The notes: generated from the sequence alone by a model not told the origin. A stretch of DNA of 64,000 nt from Viridothelium virens (GCA_010094025.1 ML991781.1:434001-498000); one strand, 5' to 3'; counted from the stretch's first letter, positions 9,556 to 26,672 are shown. Translations and numbers: made by a program.

Positions 9556-11129
9556 TCATTTATCCAACTCATCACCTATTGATGTTTTGCTTTCCCGGGT
9601 GACCACGAGGCCTTGGTTTTCTAGACTAGTTGCCTTCATAGTGGCATCTGGCTCCGATGGAGCATCTGCAATCTTCTGTCTGATGTCGTCGAGCGTATTG
9701 TACCTCGAAGGATTCTTCTTCTTCTCACCAGGCTCTTCGGATCTCATCTGGTAGCCTCGAACCCTGCAGCCAGTTCAGTAGACTACTCGGATAATGTCGA
9801 ACAGTTTTGTCATACCTTGGTCCTTGACCCGTCTTCTCCGGCATCTCTGATTCGTAGATCTTGTTAAAATTCTCTACATCATGCTCGAAACTGTCCCTCG
9901 AAATACTTTCCCTTATACCGCTAAAGAATGCATCGATAATGTGATGATTATGAATCTGAAGCAAAACCCAAGCTAGCATTTCCTTTGCATCTAGCAGATG
10001 GTGGACGTAAGCGCGATGATGTGTCCCACAGGCAAAGCAAGAACAGCCTTTACGAAGAGGTCCCAGATCGGTCGCATGATCTTTGGTCCACAAATCGATC
10101 GCTAGTGGCTGGCGCTCTGAAGACTGTTCGGAAGGACCATCTATGGGTGCCTGAACTGCCGGAAAGGCAAAGTCCAGGGCAAGTCCGGCATCTGTCGCAG
10201 CACCAACGAGTGGGAAGACGAACAAGTCGACACCCATGGCAACTTCGTCGAGGACCTTATGTGGAGTGCTAACCTCATCCAATGACAAGCGTACGCCAGA
10301 ATATAACCTTTCTGGCAGGTCGGGCAAGCAAGCGGTGTCGTAAAGAGCGAATCCACAGAGCCTGTTGTCCATCTCGTCCTCCAGTTGCGCGAGATATTGG
10401 GACTGGGCCGCTACGCTCAAAGGTAATATGGGGGCCAAAGCATACGAAGCAGTCGAAGAGCCCGGATCCCCTGGAGTAGCAATGGACTGCAGGAGTTTAC
10501 GAGTCCAAGCAGCGGTGCGATCTACCATCTTTTCCGCGCGTCGTTTGCCAGGTGCCTCTCCGACAACGTTATCGCTTAGTCCGATGACCAGGTCTGGTGA
10601 TAGCTTCTGCGCATCGTTAATGAACTCATCCACATCCAGGATTTGGAACCCCACGGACGTTGATATGATGATGCTGCGATTGGGCGCTTGCTCGGACTTG
10701 CGATTGAGATTCGGGGGATTTACAGGAGGCATTCGTCGAGGCGCGAGTACTGCCACAGTATCTCGCGGCAGAGTTGTGAATTTTTTAAGGGGTGATTCGC
10801 CATTCTTGACGGGTTGTTGGAAAAGCGGTGGTGTTCGTCGGGGCGCATTTTCTACAACTTAGAAGCTTCAGTCAGAAGAACTCTGTCAGCCTAAATCGAA
10901 ACCGCTCCTGGCGGCAGTACAAAAACTTACAATCTTCGAGTCCTAGATAAGTTGCCTTGATATTGGAATGCCGTCGCATATTGTCTTGTGATAGGTGCGG
11001 CACCGCGCCTCTTGAGGTTATCGCGAGATAGTGCGGCGTTTCTATGGCATGCCGGTGAGGAAGCTCAAGCTTGCCCAAGCGACCGCCATGGCTTCTTTCT
11101 GGAAATTCTAGGAGCTTGAATGGCCGCAT
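9556..11129 (-). CDS. QTRT2: Queuine tRNA-ribosyltransferase accessory subunit
   Basis: Exons 11129-10931, 10857-9816 and 9763-9556 give 482 residues. QTRT2 is the non-catalytic partner of QTRT1, which exchanges guanine-34 for queuine in tRNAs with GUN anticodons, at the mitochondrial surface in animals. Evidence: ELPHRHAIETPHYLAITSRG and GAVPHLSQDNMRR at the N-terminus, and the zinc site C338-x-C340-x2-C343-x25-H369 within GCSCFACGTHH and LLQIHNHH. The 52-nt last intron has a CTGAAC branch site and restores the family end (RVRGYQMRSEEPGEKKKNPS). The start at 11129 (MRPFKLLEF) gives a normal N-terminus; the frame is open further upstream. Fungi cannot make queuine, so this implies salvage. 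Confidence 0.9.
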
Positions 11130-11288
11130 TGAATCGTCATATGGGTCTTCAAGACGCGTCATGCTCGGGTCTGCAAGGTCTCTTGGTCGCGTCAGGGTCT
11201 TGGCCATAAAGACCAGGTAGCTTCCGGATGTATCAGGCTTTTGGAGCAGTGAGACTCGAGGTCGTGAGTTCGAGCGTCTGGCACGTGC

Positions 11289-11310
11289 TTTCGCGTTCCA
11301 CTTTACGCGT
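11289..11310 (+). promoter_or_regulatory. E2F/MBF-like TTTCGCG and MCB ACGCGT sites before thymidylate kinase
   Basis: TTTCGCG lies at 11289-11295 and ACGCGT (MluI cell-cycle box) at 11305-11310, about 62-83 bp before the thymidylate kinase ATG. In yeasts, MBF uses ACGCGT to switch on DNA-synthesis genes, CDC8 among them, at G1/S. The sites are seen directly; MBF control here is inference. Confidence 0.5.
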
Positions 11311-11371
11311 ACCTGCTGGGGTTGTGAGAAGTCTGGGGAACGCAAATTACTGGCTTCTACTTGAAGCAAGA

Positions 11372-12226
11372 ATGGATACCCCCTCGCACCGCGGTCTTTT
11401 TGTCGTCTTTGAAGGTCTTGATAGGTCTGGAAAATCCACGCAGAGTGCGCGGCTTGTTCGAAATTTGAAGGACCAAGGTCACCAAGTTCGGCACATCAGC
11501 TTCCCAGGTATGCTATGCGTTCCCTCATCATGCGAGATTACTGGGACTTCCATGCCGGGTTTGTCCCATTTCACATCAGTCTTGCTGAGCAACCATAATA
11601 TCATATTGACCGAGAACATGCTCAAAACCTATGATCGCTAAGAGCAAGTAGACAGGACTACTCCGATTGGTCAGATGATAAATAGCTATCTGAAAGGACA
11701 AAGTCAACAAGAGGATCATGTCATACATTTACTCTTTTCTGCAAATAGATGGGAAGCAGCGTGAGCGGCAGGAAGAACCCGTTTTCATCAACAAACGCTC
11801 ACAGATTGCAGGGAATCCATTTCACACGACATAGCAAGCGGTACTACCATAGTGTGCGATAGATATTACTATTCTGGCTGTGTCTACTCTGCGGCGAAGG
11901 AAAATCCATCGCTGAGCCTTGAATGGGCTCGCCGACCTGAAGAGGGTCTGCCTCGGCCTGATGTCTGTCTCTTCTTAGATATCTCACCGGAAAAGGCAGC
12001 AGAGCGCGGCGGCTTTGGCCATGAGCGATATGAGCAGAGTGAGATGCAGAAACGGGTCCGCGAGCTTTTTTTGCGATTGCGATCCTCTCCAGACGAGAAC
12101 GATTTCGTCACTGTCGACGCAGGACAACCTGCAGACGTCGTAGAAAAGGAAGTTCTCCAGATCGTCGTCAAAACTCGAGAATCAATTGACGCGCACCGCT
12201 CATCCTTGAGATCTGTCCACGCATAG
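11372..12226 (+). CDS. CDC8: Thymidylate kinase
   Basis: Exons 11372-11507, 11652-11760 and 11812-12226 give 219 residues. The enzyme phosphorylates dTMP to dTDP with ATP, an essential step of DNA precursor synthesis. Evidence: the P-loop [12 protein letters not shown] at residues 12-23; the [14 protein letters not shown] block after the first junction; LLFSANRWE, a conserved thymidylate kinase motif; and VCDRYYYSG with the DR pair that contacts dTMP. The LID region follows [18 protein letters not shown]. The first intron is 144 nt and contains a longer open frame, but only the spliced version keeps the family motifs. The start at 11372 lies 242 bp from the QTRT2 start, so the two share a bidirectional promoter with MCB-like sites. 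It is convergent with SLX1. Confidence 0.93.
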
Positions 12227-12314
12227 GAATAGTCTGAGTCTGAAAACAGGAGGATGTTGCAGAAAGCGCTGTTTTTACAGCCTCACTATTAGAAGTTAGA
12301 TTAGAGCTTATGGA

Positions 12315-13791
12315 TCATTCCAAAATCTCAGCACCGCCCCAATCGCTATCTTCGACAATCGGTTGTGAAGTGATTTCCTCGGTCTTCTGTTTGCGAGGAC
12401 TCTGCCGAGCAAGCAGATCGCTGGCGATGGAACTCACACCATCCTCGTCATCATCCGCTCGGAATGCCCAGTCGTCTTCTAAATCCGCTGCAAGGCCTGG
12501 TGGAATTTTGAACTCAGCTGTAGGCTGATCGTCGTCCTCTTCATCTCCTACATCAATATCTTCCTCAGGGACATTCATGGATTCTAAGACAGCTTTTATC
12601 GCTGCATTTTCATTTGATTGTGTATCCGCTTTCTTGCTGGACTTCCACTTGAATAGCCTCATAATCTCCTTCTGGCCTCGATTACGCAGAGTCAAGTCTT
12701 TCATGAGCATTGACCACTCCATTTCCACATTGCAGCTTGGGCAGGAGCCCTTTGTAGGAATAAGACTGTTCTGACTTCCATCTGGCGCAAGAAGCTCTTG
12801 GGATAGACAAGAAAGATGCCAGACTCCTTGACAAGTATCCCTAGGACATACCAGCGCAAGTGCTTTAGGCAGTTGGATCTCTTCCTTGCATTTCGTACAG
12901 TTATGTTTCACTGTATTCGTTGCAAGTGTCACTAAGGTCTTCTCCAGAAGTGGTTTCATAGAACTGTAGCCAAGATCTAATGAGCCCACCCCTTGTACCT
13001 GATCTGGACCAAGACTAATACCGTGATCTGTCCGGGTGGGCTTGGAAGGCGTAAAATTGATACTTATGCCATCGCGTATTGGTACGCTTACTCGCTCCTC
13101 AAGCACCTGCCAAGCCTTGTAGACATCGTCAGCGAAGAAACGAAGGCCGAGAGGCCAACGTTCAAAGCTCTTAACGCGAAGTAGCAAATGCAAATCTGAC
13201 AGAATGACAGATAGCGATCTTGGGGGTGGCTTTCTCTTGAATTTTGCTGGCGCACGCTTTTCCCGCTCGGCTTCAGGGAGATGGCGAGTCAGGTGCGTTT
13301 TCTGCCAGGCCCATCTATGGTGTTGGTTAGCTCTCTAGAAGAGGAGTTACAATACAAAAGACGGGGGTTCGCCCACTCTTGGGCTTCGCAATTTGTACGA
13401 TACCTTCGCGCGGGGGTTGATGTGAACGAGTACTCCGTAGACCGTGAGTTCTCCGCTACGAATTGCAAGGGAGGTTGCGCAATGATCAAAGCAAACCAAA
13501 AATTCTTTTCCTATCTGAAGACATCTCATTTGATGGGACTCATGATACTTACTCAAACTGTAGAGCTGCAATCTTGGAAGGGAAACCTGTCACGAGAACA
13601 GTCATCTCCCAGGGTCGCGATGATTTACCGCGCCAGACCCTGGAAGTGTGTGACGCACCCCCTGGAGCAGAGCCATTATGTTGTTTTACGCGTCTCGGTG
13701 GATTTGGGGTGGATCCCACGTACAGTGAATTCCGGCGGACGGTGGACCGAAGCAGATAGCAGCAGTAGAAGGCCGGGATCGGTGTCTCCAT
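12315..13791 (-). CDS. SLX1: Structure-specific endonuclease subunit SLX1
   Basis: Exons 13791-13553 and 13314-12315 give 412 residues. SLX1 with scaffold SLX4 cuts branched DNA such as Holliday junctions and flaps. Evidence: an N-terminal GIY-YIG nuclease domain (residues 8-80) with [27 protein letters not shown] and [18 protein letters not shown]; the junction recreates [14 protein letters not shown], a hallmark of SLX1. The C-terminal zinc domain has [22 protein letters not shown] and CPSC, matching the RING/PHD-like SLX4-binding domain. An acidic tail ([13 protein letters not shown]) and a basic RQSPRKQK follow. The intron is 238 nt, long for this window, but all other splice choices I tried break the frame. 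The stop is 88 bp from the thymidylate kinase stop. Confidence 0.93.
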
Positions 13792-19523
<5,732 letters not shown>

Positions 19524-20231
19524 GGACTGTCAGCTTGCATAAAAGGACTGTATTTCAATAATTTGATAGTGTTGCGCTTTCGCGCTACATGTTGCGATAG
19601 AAACAGAAAGCTCCGAGTAGCGAGCACTTCAAGGCGCGGTGGCCTTTCGCTGTTGTAAGCATAGAAGTTCGCGGCATACAACTCAGTGATGGGCCAGTTG
19701 CTGAATCTTTGTATCTCAGAATTTAAAATACCCACTTTAACTTGCTTGATTCGTGGTTCTGCAAAAAAGCTACCATACCACTGGTCATTTACACCTAGGC
19801 TTCTGCAAAGTCATGCGATGCAATGCGATAGGTTTGGATACTAGTAGTATTCCGTGTCAATTCGTCTCCATCTCGCAATTGATCTCTGGCCTAGCTGAAA
19901 ACGACGATTGGTAGACAGAGAAGCAGGTTGTTGGAGGCGAAGTGTGGCCTCTTCTGCACCGTCCCGCAGCTCTGACGGTCTTGGCGTTTGGCCAATGTGG
20001 CCAACCTTTCTCCGTAAATACTCCGTACCTGGGTCACCGTGTTAGTACGAAGCGTAGTACGCAATCAATTCCTCCTATCCTACAGCACATCCTGAGCACA
20101 TCCCGAGCATACGCTCTTGTGCCCAATTTTCCCTATTAACATGCCGCAATAGCATGCTACTGCGCCATCTGTTGTTTTTCTCTGTATGATTTCGTCTTCA
20201 TCTTGTCCCTCCTTCGCCTGGCCTCCCCGCC
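19524..20231. other. Intergenic, promoter of the DUF3405 gene
   Basis: Both neighbours lie on the plus strand. No coding feature is seen; it should hold the KDM5 terminator and the next promoter. Confidence 0.45.
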
Positions 20232-22693
20232 ATGCTGGGCCGCTTCACGACGTCGCGCAGGCTTGCACTCATTGCCCTTGTGACTTTCATTGTCAGTCTA
20301 CTAATATTACAACGGACGTCGTATTCTGGTGGGTGGTCCACCGAGGATGCCTTCGGGAACAAATTGCCTCTCAGTGAGGACAACCCGGATAACAGATTGC
20401 CTGCAGACGATGTCGCAATACCCCAACCCTACCCACCGGGTCCCGGCCAGCGGCCAGAGGACCAAAAGGCAAAGGAGAAGGCAAAGACCAAGCCTACGTC
20501 GCTGCCTACGGCGATAGCCATCCCGTCGAAAGAAGATCCACCTCCGAAGAGACAGTATCCTTCGCCGCTGCCGCGAATGGGCGCGGAAGATACGCAGGCG
20601 TACGTTGAAGAGATGATACAGTGGGATAGACCACAGGTTGGTCATTGGCCATCGTACGGCGACTACGTTGGTGCAGACTACGATCCTAATCGGTGGGAGG
20701 GTTTTCAATCGTATGTCAATGTAATCTCTGTCCGTCCGTTGCAATGACTAATCATTTATCTTCAGGGAGAATTCCTATTATACTAAAAACGGCGTAAAAC
20801 TACTTCACAAGCAGAAAAGCGTAGCCCCAACACCTTATCTTCCATACCCAGACTACAATTCCGCGGAATGGCGCGCGAAGTGGAAAGGAGAGTACGTGCC
20901 GTGCGAGGGGCCTAGGGGAAAGAATCTCAATGAAAGCATGGACGATCAAATCTATGCATATCGCGATCTCCCAGAAGGATTCCCTGACTCGCAAGTCAAC
21001 AACGCGGACATCACGGGGTTGAACACGAACATTTGCTTTGACCGATACAATCGGTATGGCGCTTTTGGCATGAGAGCTGGGGAAAAGGAAGATGTCTTCC
21101 AATGGAGAAAGCCAGAAGAGCAGCCAAGATGGGATCGTGTCCATTGGGGCAAGCTGCAAAATGAATGTTTGGTAAGAAATCAGGATCGATACGAAGCCTC
21201 GGTACGATCACCTTCTGTGCAATGGTCACCTTGGGAACTACCTGAGAATCATGCGCAAATGCCCATTATGGATAAGACAGCTACCTCGAATGCTCAATAC
21301 AAGAAGAGGACTGCGATATTGATACGTGTTTGGGAAGGATACGATTATACCGACAACGACATCCAAGCCATCCGCTCTATGATCTCGGAACTCTCCCTCT
21401 TTTCGGGAGGGGAATACCAAGTCTTCCTCTTCGTCAATATCAAGGACTACAATGCGGATATCTACGAAAATCAAGACGTCCATGACGACTTCCTTCGCCG
21501 AACCGTTCCAGAGGAGCTACGGGACATTGCTATTCTATGGACTGAAAAGGTGACTCATGAATGGTACCCGTACGTTGGAGATTGGCAAGTATATTGGATG
21601 CAGTGGATGTCCGTACAATGGTTCTCAAAACATCACCCCGAATTCGAATACATCTGGAACTGGGAGACGGACGCCCGCTACACAGGCCACCACTACCACT
21701 TCCTCGAACAAATCGCCGAATTCGCCCGCAACGTACCCCGCAAACACCTCTGGGAGCGCAACAAGCGCCTCTACTTCCCCGCCGCCCACGGCACCTACGA
21801 GCAATTCCTCCAACAGACCGACGACCTCATCGCCGAAGCCACCAAAGCCGGCACCATTTCCACCCCCGTCTGGGGGCCCGTCCCCTACGCCCAAACCCAA
21901 ACGCCCCTCGGCCCGCACCCGCCGCGCCCCCAAGAGCAAGACAAATTCGAGTGGGGCGTCGGCGAAGAAGCGGACCTGATCACGCTGCAGCCGATCTGGG
22001 ACCCTGCGCTGAGCGACTGGTCGTACAAGAACAAGATCTTCAACTTCGTCCCCGGAGTGCGTCCACACTTCACGCCCGAGAACGCCGCCGACGACGGGCA
22101 TGACCACGAACTGTATCCGACTATCCCGCGGCGTGTCTTCATCAACACGGTTGCGCGCTTCTCGCGACGCATGCTCCATGCGATGCATGCGGAGAACCGC
22201 GCGGGGAGGTCGATGCAGGCGGAGATGTGGCCGGCGACGGTGGCGCTGCAGCATGGGCTTAAGGCGGTGTATGCGCCTCATCCGATCTGGGTGGATAAGG
22301 AGTGGCCGGCGCGCTATATGGATGCAGTGTTTAATGCGAATGGCGGGAAGGAGGGGCGGTGGGGGGAGGAGGCGGATAGTATCTATAATCATGATCGGGA
22401 GGTGAATTTCAAGACGTTTAGTTGGTATTATGCGACTGGCTTTCCGAAGACGCTGTATCGTCGGTGGTTGGGCTGGGAGGCCGTCGAGACGCAGTCGATT
22501 GATGGGGGACTGGGGTTGGCGGGTGGGGACGAGGTGAGTTTCACTTTTGCTTTCCTTTTCGACATTGAAGGGGCTCTCAGCTGGTGTTGACGGATGCTGA
22601 TTTGATCATTAGTGGGAAGAAGAACGCGGCCGGATGTGCCTCCCTGGCATGCTTCTCCATCCGGTGAAACATGTCGTTCCAGACGATATATAG
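20232..22693 (+). CDS. DUF3405 family putative Golgi glycosyltransferase
   Basis: Exons 20232-20710, 20766-22533 and 22613-22693 give 775 residues. It is a type II membrane protein: a short basic N-terminus (MLGRFTTSRR), one membrane segment (LALIALVTFIVSLLIL) and a Pro-rich stalk to about residue 120. The lumenal domain carries fungal DUF3405 features: ICFDRYNRYGAFG, RTAILIRVWEGYDYTDND, EYIWNWETDARYTGHHYHF, and ARFSRRMLHAMHAENRAGRS with a conserved WPATVALQHGLKAVYAPHP. DUF3405 proteins are presumed glycosyltransferases; I know of no defined substrate. The last exon restores a conserved WEEERGRMCLPGMLLHPVKH end. From about 21640 the third codon position becomes very GC-rich, then G-rich after 22200, unlike the first half. 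Confidence 0.88.
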
Positions 22694-23079
22694 GCTTGGA
22701 CTCATTCTTGCCCAAAGCAATCGCTACGGCGGTGTTCATTCTTATCGGGGACGTCGACCTACAGCAGACGCTAGGGATATCGAGGCATCGATTCAGAGGG
22801 TGGCAACGCTGATCCAAGGGTCAGTTCTGTATAGTTATCGCGGGAAAAAGCTGGCCCCAGGCCCAATTTACGTCTGTAGCTTAGAAGCGGCTTCGCTTAG
22901 CATCAGATACCTGTTCATAGTACTTTTGGATCGGCCCTGCGCGTTTCTTGTATCAAATAGCATTTCTTTGGATAGGCGTTACGTAGATACCAATTACCAT
23001 TCCTTGGCCAATCTCCTTACTCCATGCCCTTTCTAGAATACACGATCGAAGACAACGGCCCGTCAGTGGGAACTACTCA
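22694..23079. other. Convergent 3' region
   Basis: Between the stops of the DUF3405 gene and the flavoprotein gene. No coding feature is seen. Confidence 0.45.
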
Positions 23080-24267
23080 TCATGATGATGCCACAGTAGT
23101 CTCTACCCTCGCCTTCACATCCTCAACACACCCAGTGGCATCCATATTCGTCTGACTCTTCGCCGGGTCCTCACTCGGCACCGTCACCTCCTCCACCCTC
23201 CTCGCCTTCCACCTCGCCAACGCAATCTTATTCTCCTCCGTAATACACTGATGCGCCACCCCCGCCGCCGCCATCCCGCCATGAAACATCGCCCCCGTCA
23301 CCGACTTCAACGGCGTCCCCACATCCCCCGCCACATACACCCCCGCCACATTCGTCCCCCCAAACGGCTCCACCCGCTTGACATCTACCCCGAAGGGACT
23401 CTCCGCCATCTCGACACCCAGCTTCTCAATCAGCCCCCGCGCATTCGGCACCGTGGGCGGCTTATGGAAGAGAAAGCCCAGATACACGCTCGTCCCATCC
23501 TCCAGCACGACACTCACGCCCTCACACGCCTCGTCCTCCTGCGACCTCGCCGGCGCGCCCTCCCTCGTCGCCGGCACCAGCTGCGCGATCTTGCGGTGCT
23601 CGAAGCGCATGCCGAGCGCGCGCGCGGTGTCGACGGCGTTCGCGATGCTCGGATCAGAGGTGTTGGGGATGGCTCCGTTGGTGAAGATGGTGATGGAGTG
23701 CGCGGGTTGGGACGGGTCGAGCGGGAAGGATGGCGCGTGGGCGGGCGACGACATGTGTTGCAGCATGCTACCCACGGATTCGAGCATGGGCTGGAAGGTG
23801 GGGATGGCGAGGATGCCCTTGGGGAGGTGGGCGCGCTCGTGCCCGTCGCAGAAGGGGCATTGGTAGATGTTGAGGGGCCAGTTGGCGGCGTAGCCGGGGA
23901 GGTCGGGGAAGACGTCTTGGCTGCCTGTCGCGAGGATGACGGTTCGTCCTGTGTACGTCTGGCCGTTTTCGTCTTCAGCGGTGAAGCCGGAGAGATCTCC
24001 GATTGTCGTCTTTTCGATCTTGGTGATTGTCGTGTGGATGTGTGTCGTGTTATTGTACTTTGCAATGTCCTTGATGCCCTCCTCTCGGATCAGCGACGGT
24101 TTCACATGGTCTCGAGAGAGGACGGTATGTGCTGCGTGTGCGCCATCATTACGAAATTTGTTGTTGGAGAAGACGGCTGCAGAACGGTGGACACGTCCAA
24201 GTCCTAGGGCCGCGTTGAGACCTGCTGGACCTGCACCAATAATCAGACTGTCATAGGCTTTTTCCAT
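23080..24267 (-). CDS. Thioredoxin-reductase-like FAD/NAD(P) oxidoreductase (GliT-like fold)
   Basis: A single exon from Met at 24267 (MEKAYDSLIIGAGPAGLN) encodes 395 residues. It belongs to the pyridine-nucleotide disulfide oxidoreductase class II. Evidence: an FAD-binding GAGPAG at the N-terminus, VILATGSQDVFPDLPGY, the redox pair CPFCDGHE (CxxC), and the second FAD loop VAGVYVAGDVGTPLKSVTGA. Fungal relatives include GliT-type dithiol oxidases and secondary-metabolism thioredoxin-reductase-like enzymes; true thioredoxin reductases are shorter. The intact CxxC suggests a dithiol/disulfide activity. The frame is open 41 codons further up, including an Arg-rich amphipathic stretch from Met at 24357 (ITASFFKLQTFSRRLLSRFS) that resembles a mitochondrial presequence, so two isoforms are possible. 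No biosynthetic cluster surrounds it. Confidence 0.87.
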   Translation of the reverse strand: MEKAYDSLIIGAGPAGLNAALGLGRVHRSAAVFSNNKFRNDGAHAAHTVLSRDHVKPSLIREEGIKDIAKYNNTTHIHTTITKIEKTTIGDLSGFTAEDENGQTYTGRTVILATGSQDVFPDLPGYAANWPLNIYQCPFCDGHERAHLPKGILAIPTFQPMLESVGSMLQHMSSPAHAPSFPLDPSQPAHSITIFTNGAIPNTSDPSIANAVDTARALGMRFEHRKIAQLVPATREGAPARSQEDEACEGVSVVLEDGTSVYLGFLFHKPPTVPNARGLIEKLGVEMAESPFGVDVKRVEPFGGTNVAGVYVAGDVGTPLKSVTGAMFHGGMAAAGVAHQCITEENKIALARWKARRVEEVTVPSEDPAKSQTNMDATGCVEDVKARVETTVASS

Positions 24268-24912
24268 AATAGCCCTTTCTGGAAATTTTGAAAGCGAAAA
24301 TCTACTGAGCAATCTGCGTGAAAAGGTTTGCAACTTGAAAAAGGATGCGGTAATCATACACAGAAAGTCAATTTGAGGCCAGGTAGCCATTTATACCTTG
24401 GTCCGAATGCACCTATCTAAATGCTAGTACTGTGCCATAATGTCTCCGTTCGGATCCGCCGGAAGAAATAAGGGAGAAAAGATGTTGCCTTCAGGCCAGC
24501 TTGTGTTGTCAAAATCTCTCCGACGCGTATTTGCAAGAATAGTAGAAGGGATCTTCTGTACGTCTTTGAAAATCTTGACTGAGAACTTACTTGAATTTGA
24601 AAAGAGCAAGAAGTTGCTTCCAAGATTACATTTCTACCAACGTATTTGTCGACCGAACGGCTTGGATGGAAGGGGACGGTCATATTACGAGGAGGTGGTG
24701 GGGAATATTTCTCGGCGACTTTCGTGCCAATCAAGTCCGTGAATTCTCGCGATGAATGCATGTCGAAATGTTGGAATAAGAGTTAAGGCCACAAGCCATT
24801 TGCTTTGGCCAGTCTCTACTTAGATTCAGTCTCATTACAGCCGAGCTGAATGCTATCTATTCTAGTGTCCGAACCATATTATCGTGTAGATGCATATCTA
24901 GATCTCCCCCAG
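24268..24912. other. Intergenic upstream of the flavoprotein gene
   Basis: Promoter of the flavoprotein gene and 3' region of Shp1, both on the minus strand. The 114-codon frame at 24417-24761 has no family resemblance and I do not call it. Confidence 0.45.
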
Positions 24913-26293
24913 CTACAACCATTTCTGCACGATATTACCGCCACGCGACAGTTCTTTGACTTCCGACAACGCAGTGTTGCTGTCTGTATGCTCCTTGTTA
25001 GGGAAGGTAGTCATCAACACGTACGGTCTTGAGGAGCTGCCGGGATTCGACGCGTTCACAAATCGATAGACATCACTGAGTGTATGCGTACTATTGAACC
25101 GTGTTCGAAGATTCGTTCCATCAGCAAGACGTACCTGCAATCTCAAGATCGGTGCGGATTCATCGACGGTAACTTCGGCAGGCTGTGTAGCGGAGGCTTG
25201 CGGTGCGGTGGAGCGGCTGGATTGAGACGTGACCCCAGGAGCTGGACTACCTAGTCGTTGTCCTGATCCTGAGAAGGGCTTGAATGCTTTCTTCGGTGCT
25301 GTGTAGTCTTCGTCTTTCCGTGGATTGACAGAGAGATCAACCTCTTGTCCACGTTCCACGTTGAGGATCTCAAGTGGTGCCCGTCCTCTATTGATCATCT
25401 CCAGCGTTGCAGCATGCTGTGGGTCATCATATCGGCAGAGGGGTCCGTCATCTATGGAAAAACCATCACGCCATAAGTTAAGCACCCGATTGACACGACC
25501 AGGTCGACGAGGAACATTCCCATATTGGTCGGGGACGATGTGAGAGGGAACATCGTCACCACCTAAGGTTTGACCTTGACCAGTGAAATGTGATTGAGGC
25601 TGCTCTTCATCATCACCGCCCGGTCGTGGTAAAGATCTGTCCCCGTGTTAGTGTCGCTCTAGTTTCTGGGCTAGATAACGAGAATCGGGCAAAACCGAGG
25701 ACTCACTGTCGTGCACGTTCGATAATATTGCGAATATGATCTTGAGCGTTGTTTGGATTTTGCACCGCGAGACCCGATTTCTCACCTCCAGCAAACAAGT
25801 CCTGGTCGTTCTCATCATCGTCGTCGTCGTCGTCGCCATGGGCGTGACCATGACTTTGACCCCGCGATGGTCCCGCTCCCTGGAGATCCTGCAGCGTTCT
25901 CATTCCACCTTGCGTTCTTGCTGGGCGAGTAGTGTTTCTCGGCTGCGAGGGTGCTGATGAGGAAGGGCCGGGAACTGGTCGTGAAGGTATTCCGTCCCCC
26001 CCTAATGTGCGTCCACCACTATATGGTGCTGGTGTTGATGTTGATGTTGATGATGGTTCAGCCTGATCTGGATCCAAGGGTTCATCATCATCGCCGGCTT
26101 CCTGATCCTGGTTGGCATAATATAGAGCGACTGCCGAGTCAAGGTCCCACTGACTTGCACCAAGAGCTAGCTGGGCCTATTAATCGAATTAGTTAACAAG
26201 CAGAAAGTTCCGGCAATAGTCACTCACTTCCTGAGCAGATGCGCCAGTAATGCTGCAGAACTCAGCAACAAGAGCATTTCGGTCCTGATCCAT
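24913..26293 (-). CDS. SHP1: p97/Cdc48 cofactor of the p47/Shp1 family (UBA-SEP-UBX)
   Basis: Exons 26293-26228, 26176-25707 and 25636-24913 give 419 residues. Shp1/p47 recruits Cdc48 to membrane fusion, autophagy and protein phosphatase 1 assembly. Evidence: an N-terminal UBA domain spanning the first junction (MDQDRNALVAEFCSITG, then LGASQWDLDSAVALYY); an acidic and Ser/Pro/Arg linker with two GGRTLGGD/GQTLGGDDVPS blocks; the SEP domain (NRVLNLWRDGFSIDDGPL, MINRGRAPLEI, VDLSVNPRKDEDY); and a C-terminal UBX domain (ILRLQVRLADGTNLRTRFN, ending GGNIVQKWL). Both introns are short and lie at domain edges. Length and order match Shp1 exactly. It is divergent from MIM1, with 379 bp between starts. 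Confidence 0.94.
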
Positions 26294-26672
26294 GTTGTCG
26301 CTCGAAGATATTAAAGATGCAGAAGTTGGATCCCGGTCAGTAGCAGTCCAGCGGCCAGAAAGGGCGTATCGAATACGGTCCTCAAGCATATATAACGCCT
26401 CGAGGGGTAGGTATTGTGAGCAATAATGTGAGTCTCGGAATGTTTGGTGAGGTGGTGAGCTCAAGAAATCGGCGCCTGAAAAACGTCATTCGTTCGGCGG
26501 TACCGACCATTAATCGCCGCCGATCCACGGTGCCACTGGTGCCTCACCTTCGTAACTGCGACCCTTCTATCTCACCATGATCGCAAAGAACAATGAAGTG
26601 AACCGGCTATATCGAACTACTTGAAACCCGATACCCTACGAGCTTCTCATCGCAGGCTTCCCTCGATGCATC
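26294..26672. other. Bidirectional promoter of SHP1 and MIM1
   Basis: Compact head-to-head spacer. No coding feature is seen. Confidence 0.5.

Noticed and set aside
13315-13552. Extra coding exon or tRNA inside the 238-nt SLX1 intron
   Set aside because: Splicing it out recreates the family FEWAWQ motif exactly. The GGGTTCGCCCACT stretch lacks the pairing arms of a tRNA.
24417-24761. Minus-strand frame of 114 codons upstream of the flavoprotein
   Set aside because: No family resemblance, and it lies in a promoter-sized gap. Not supported without expression data.
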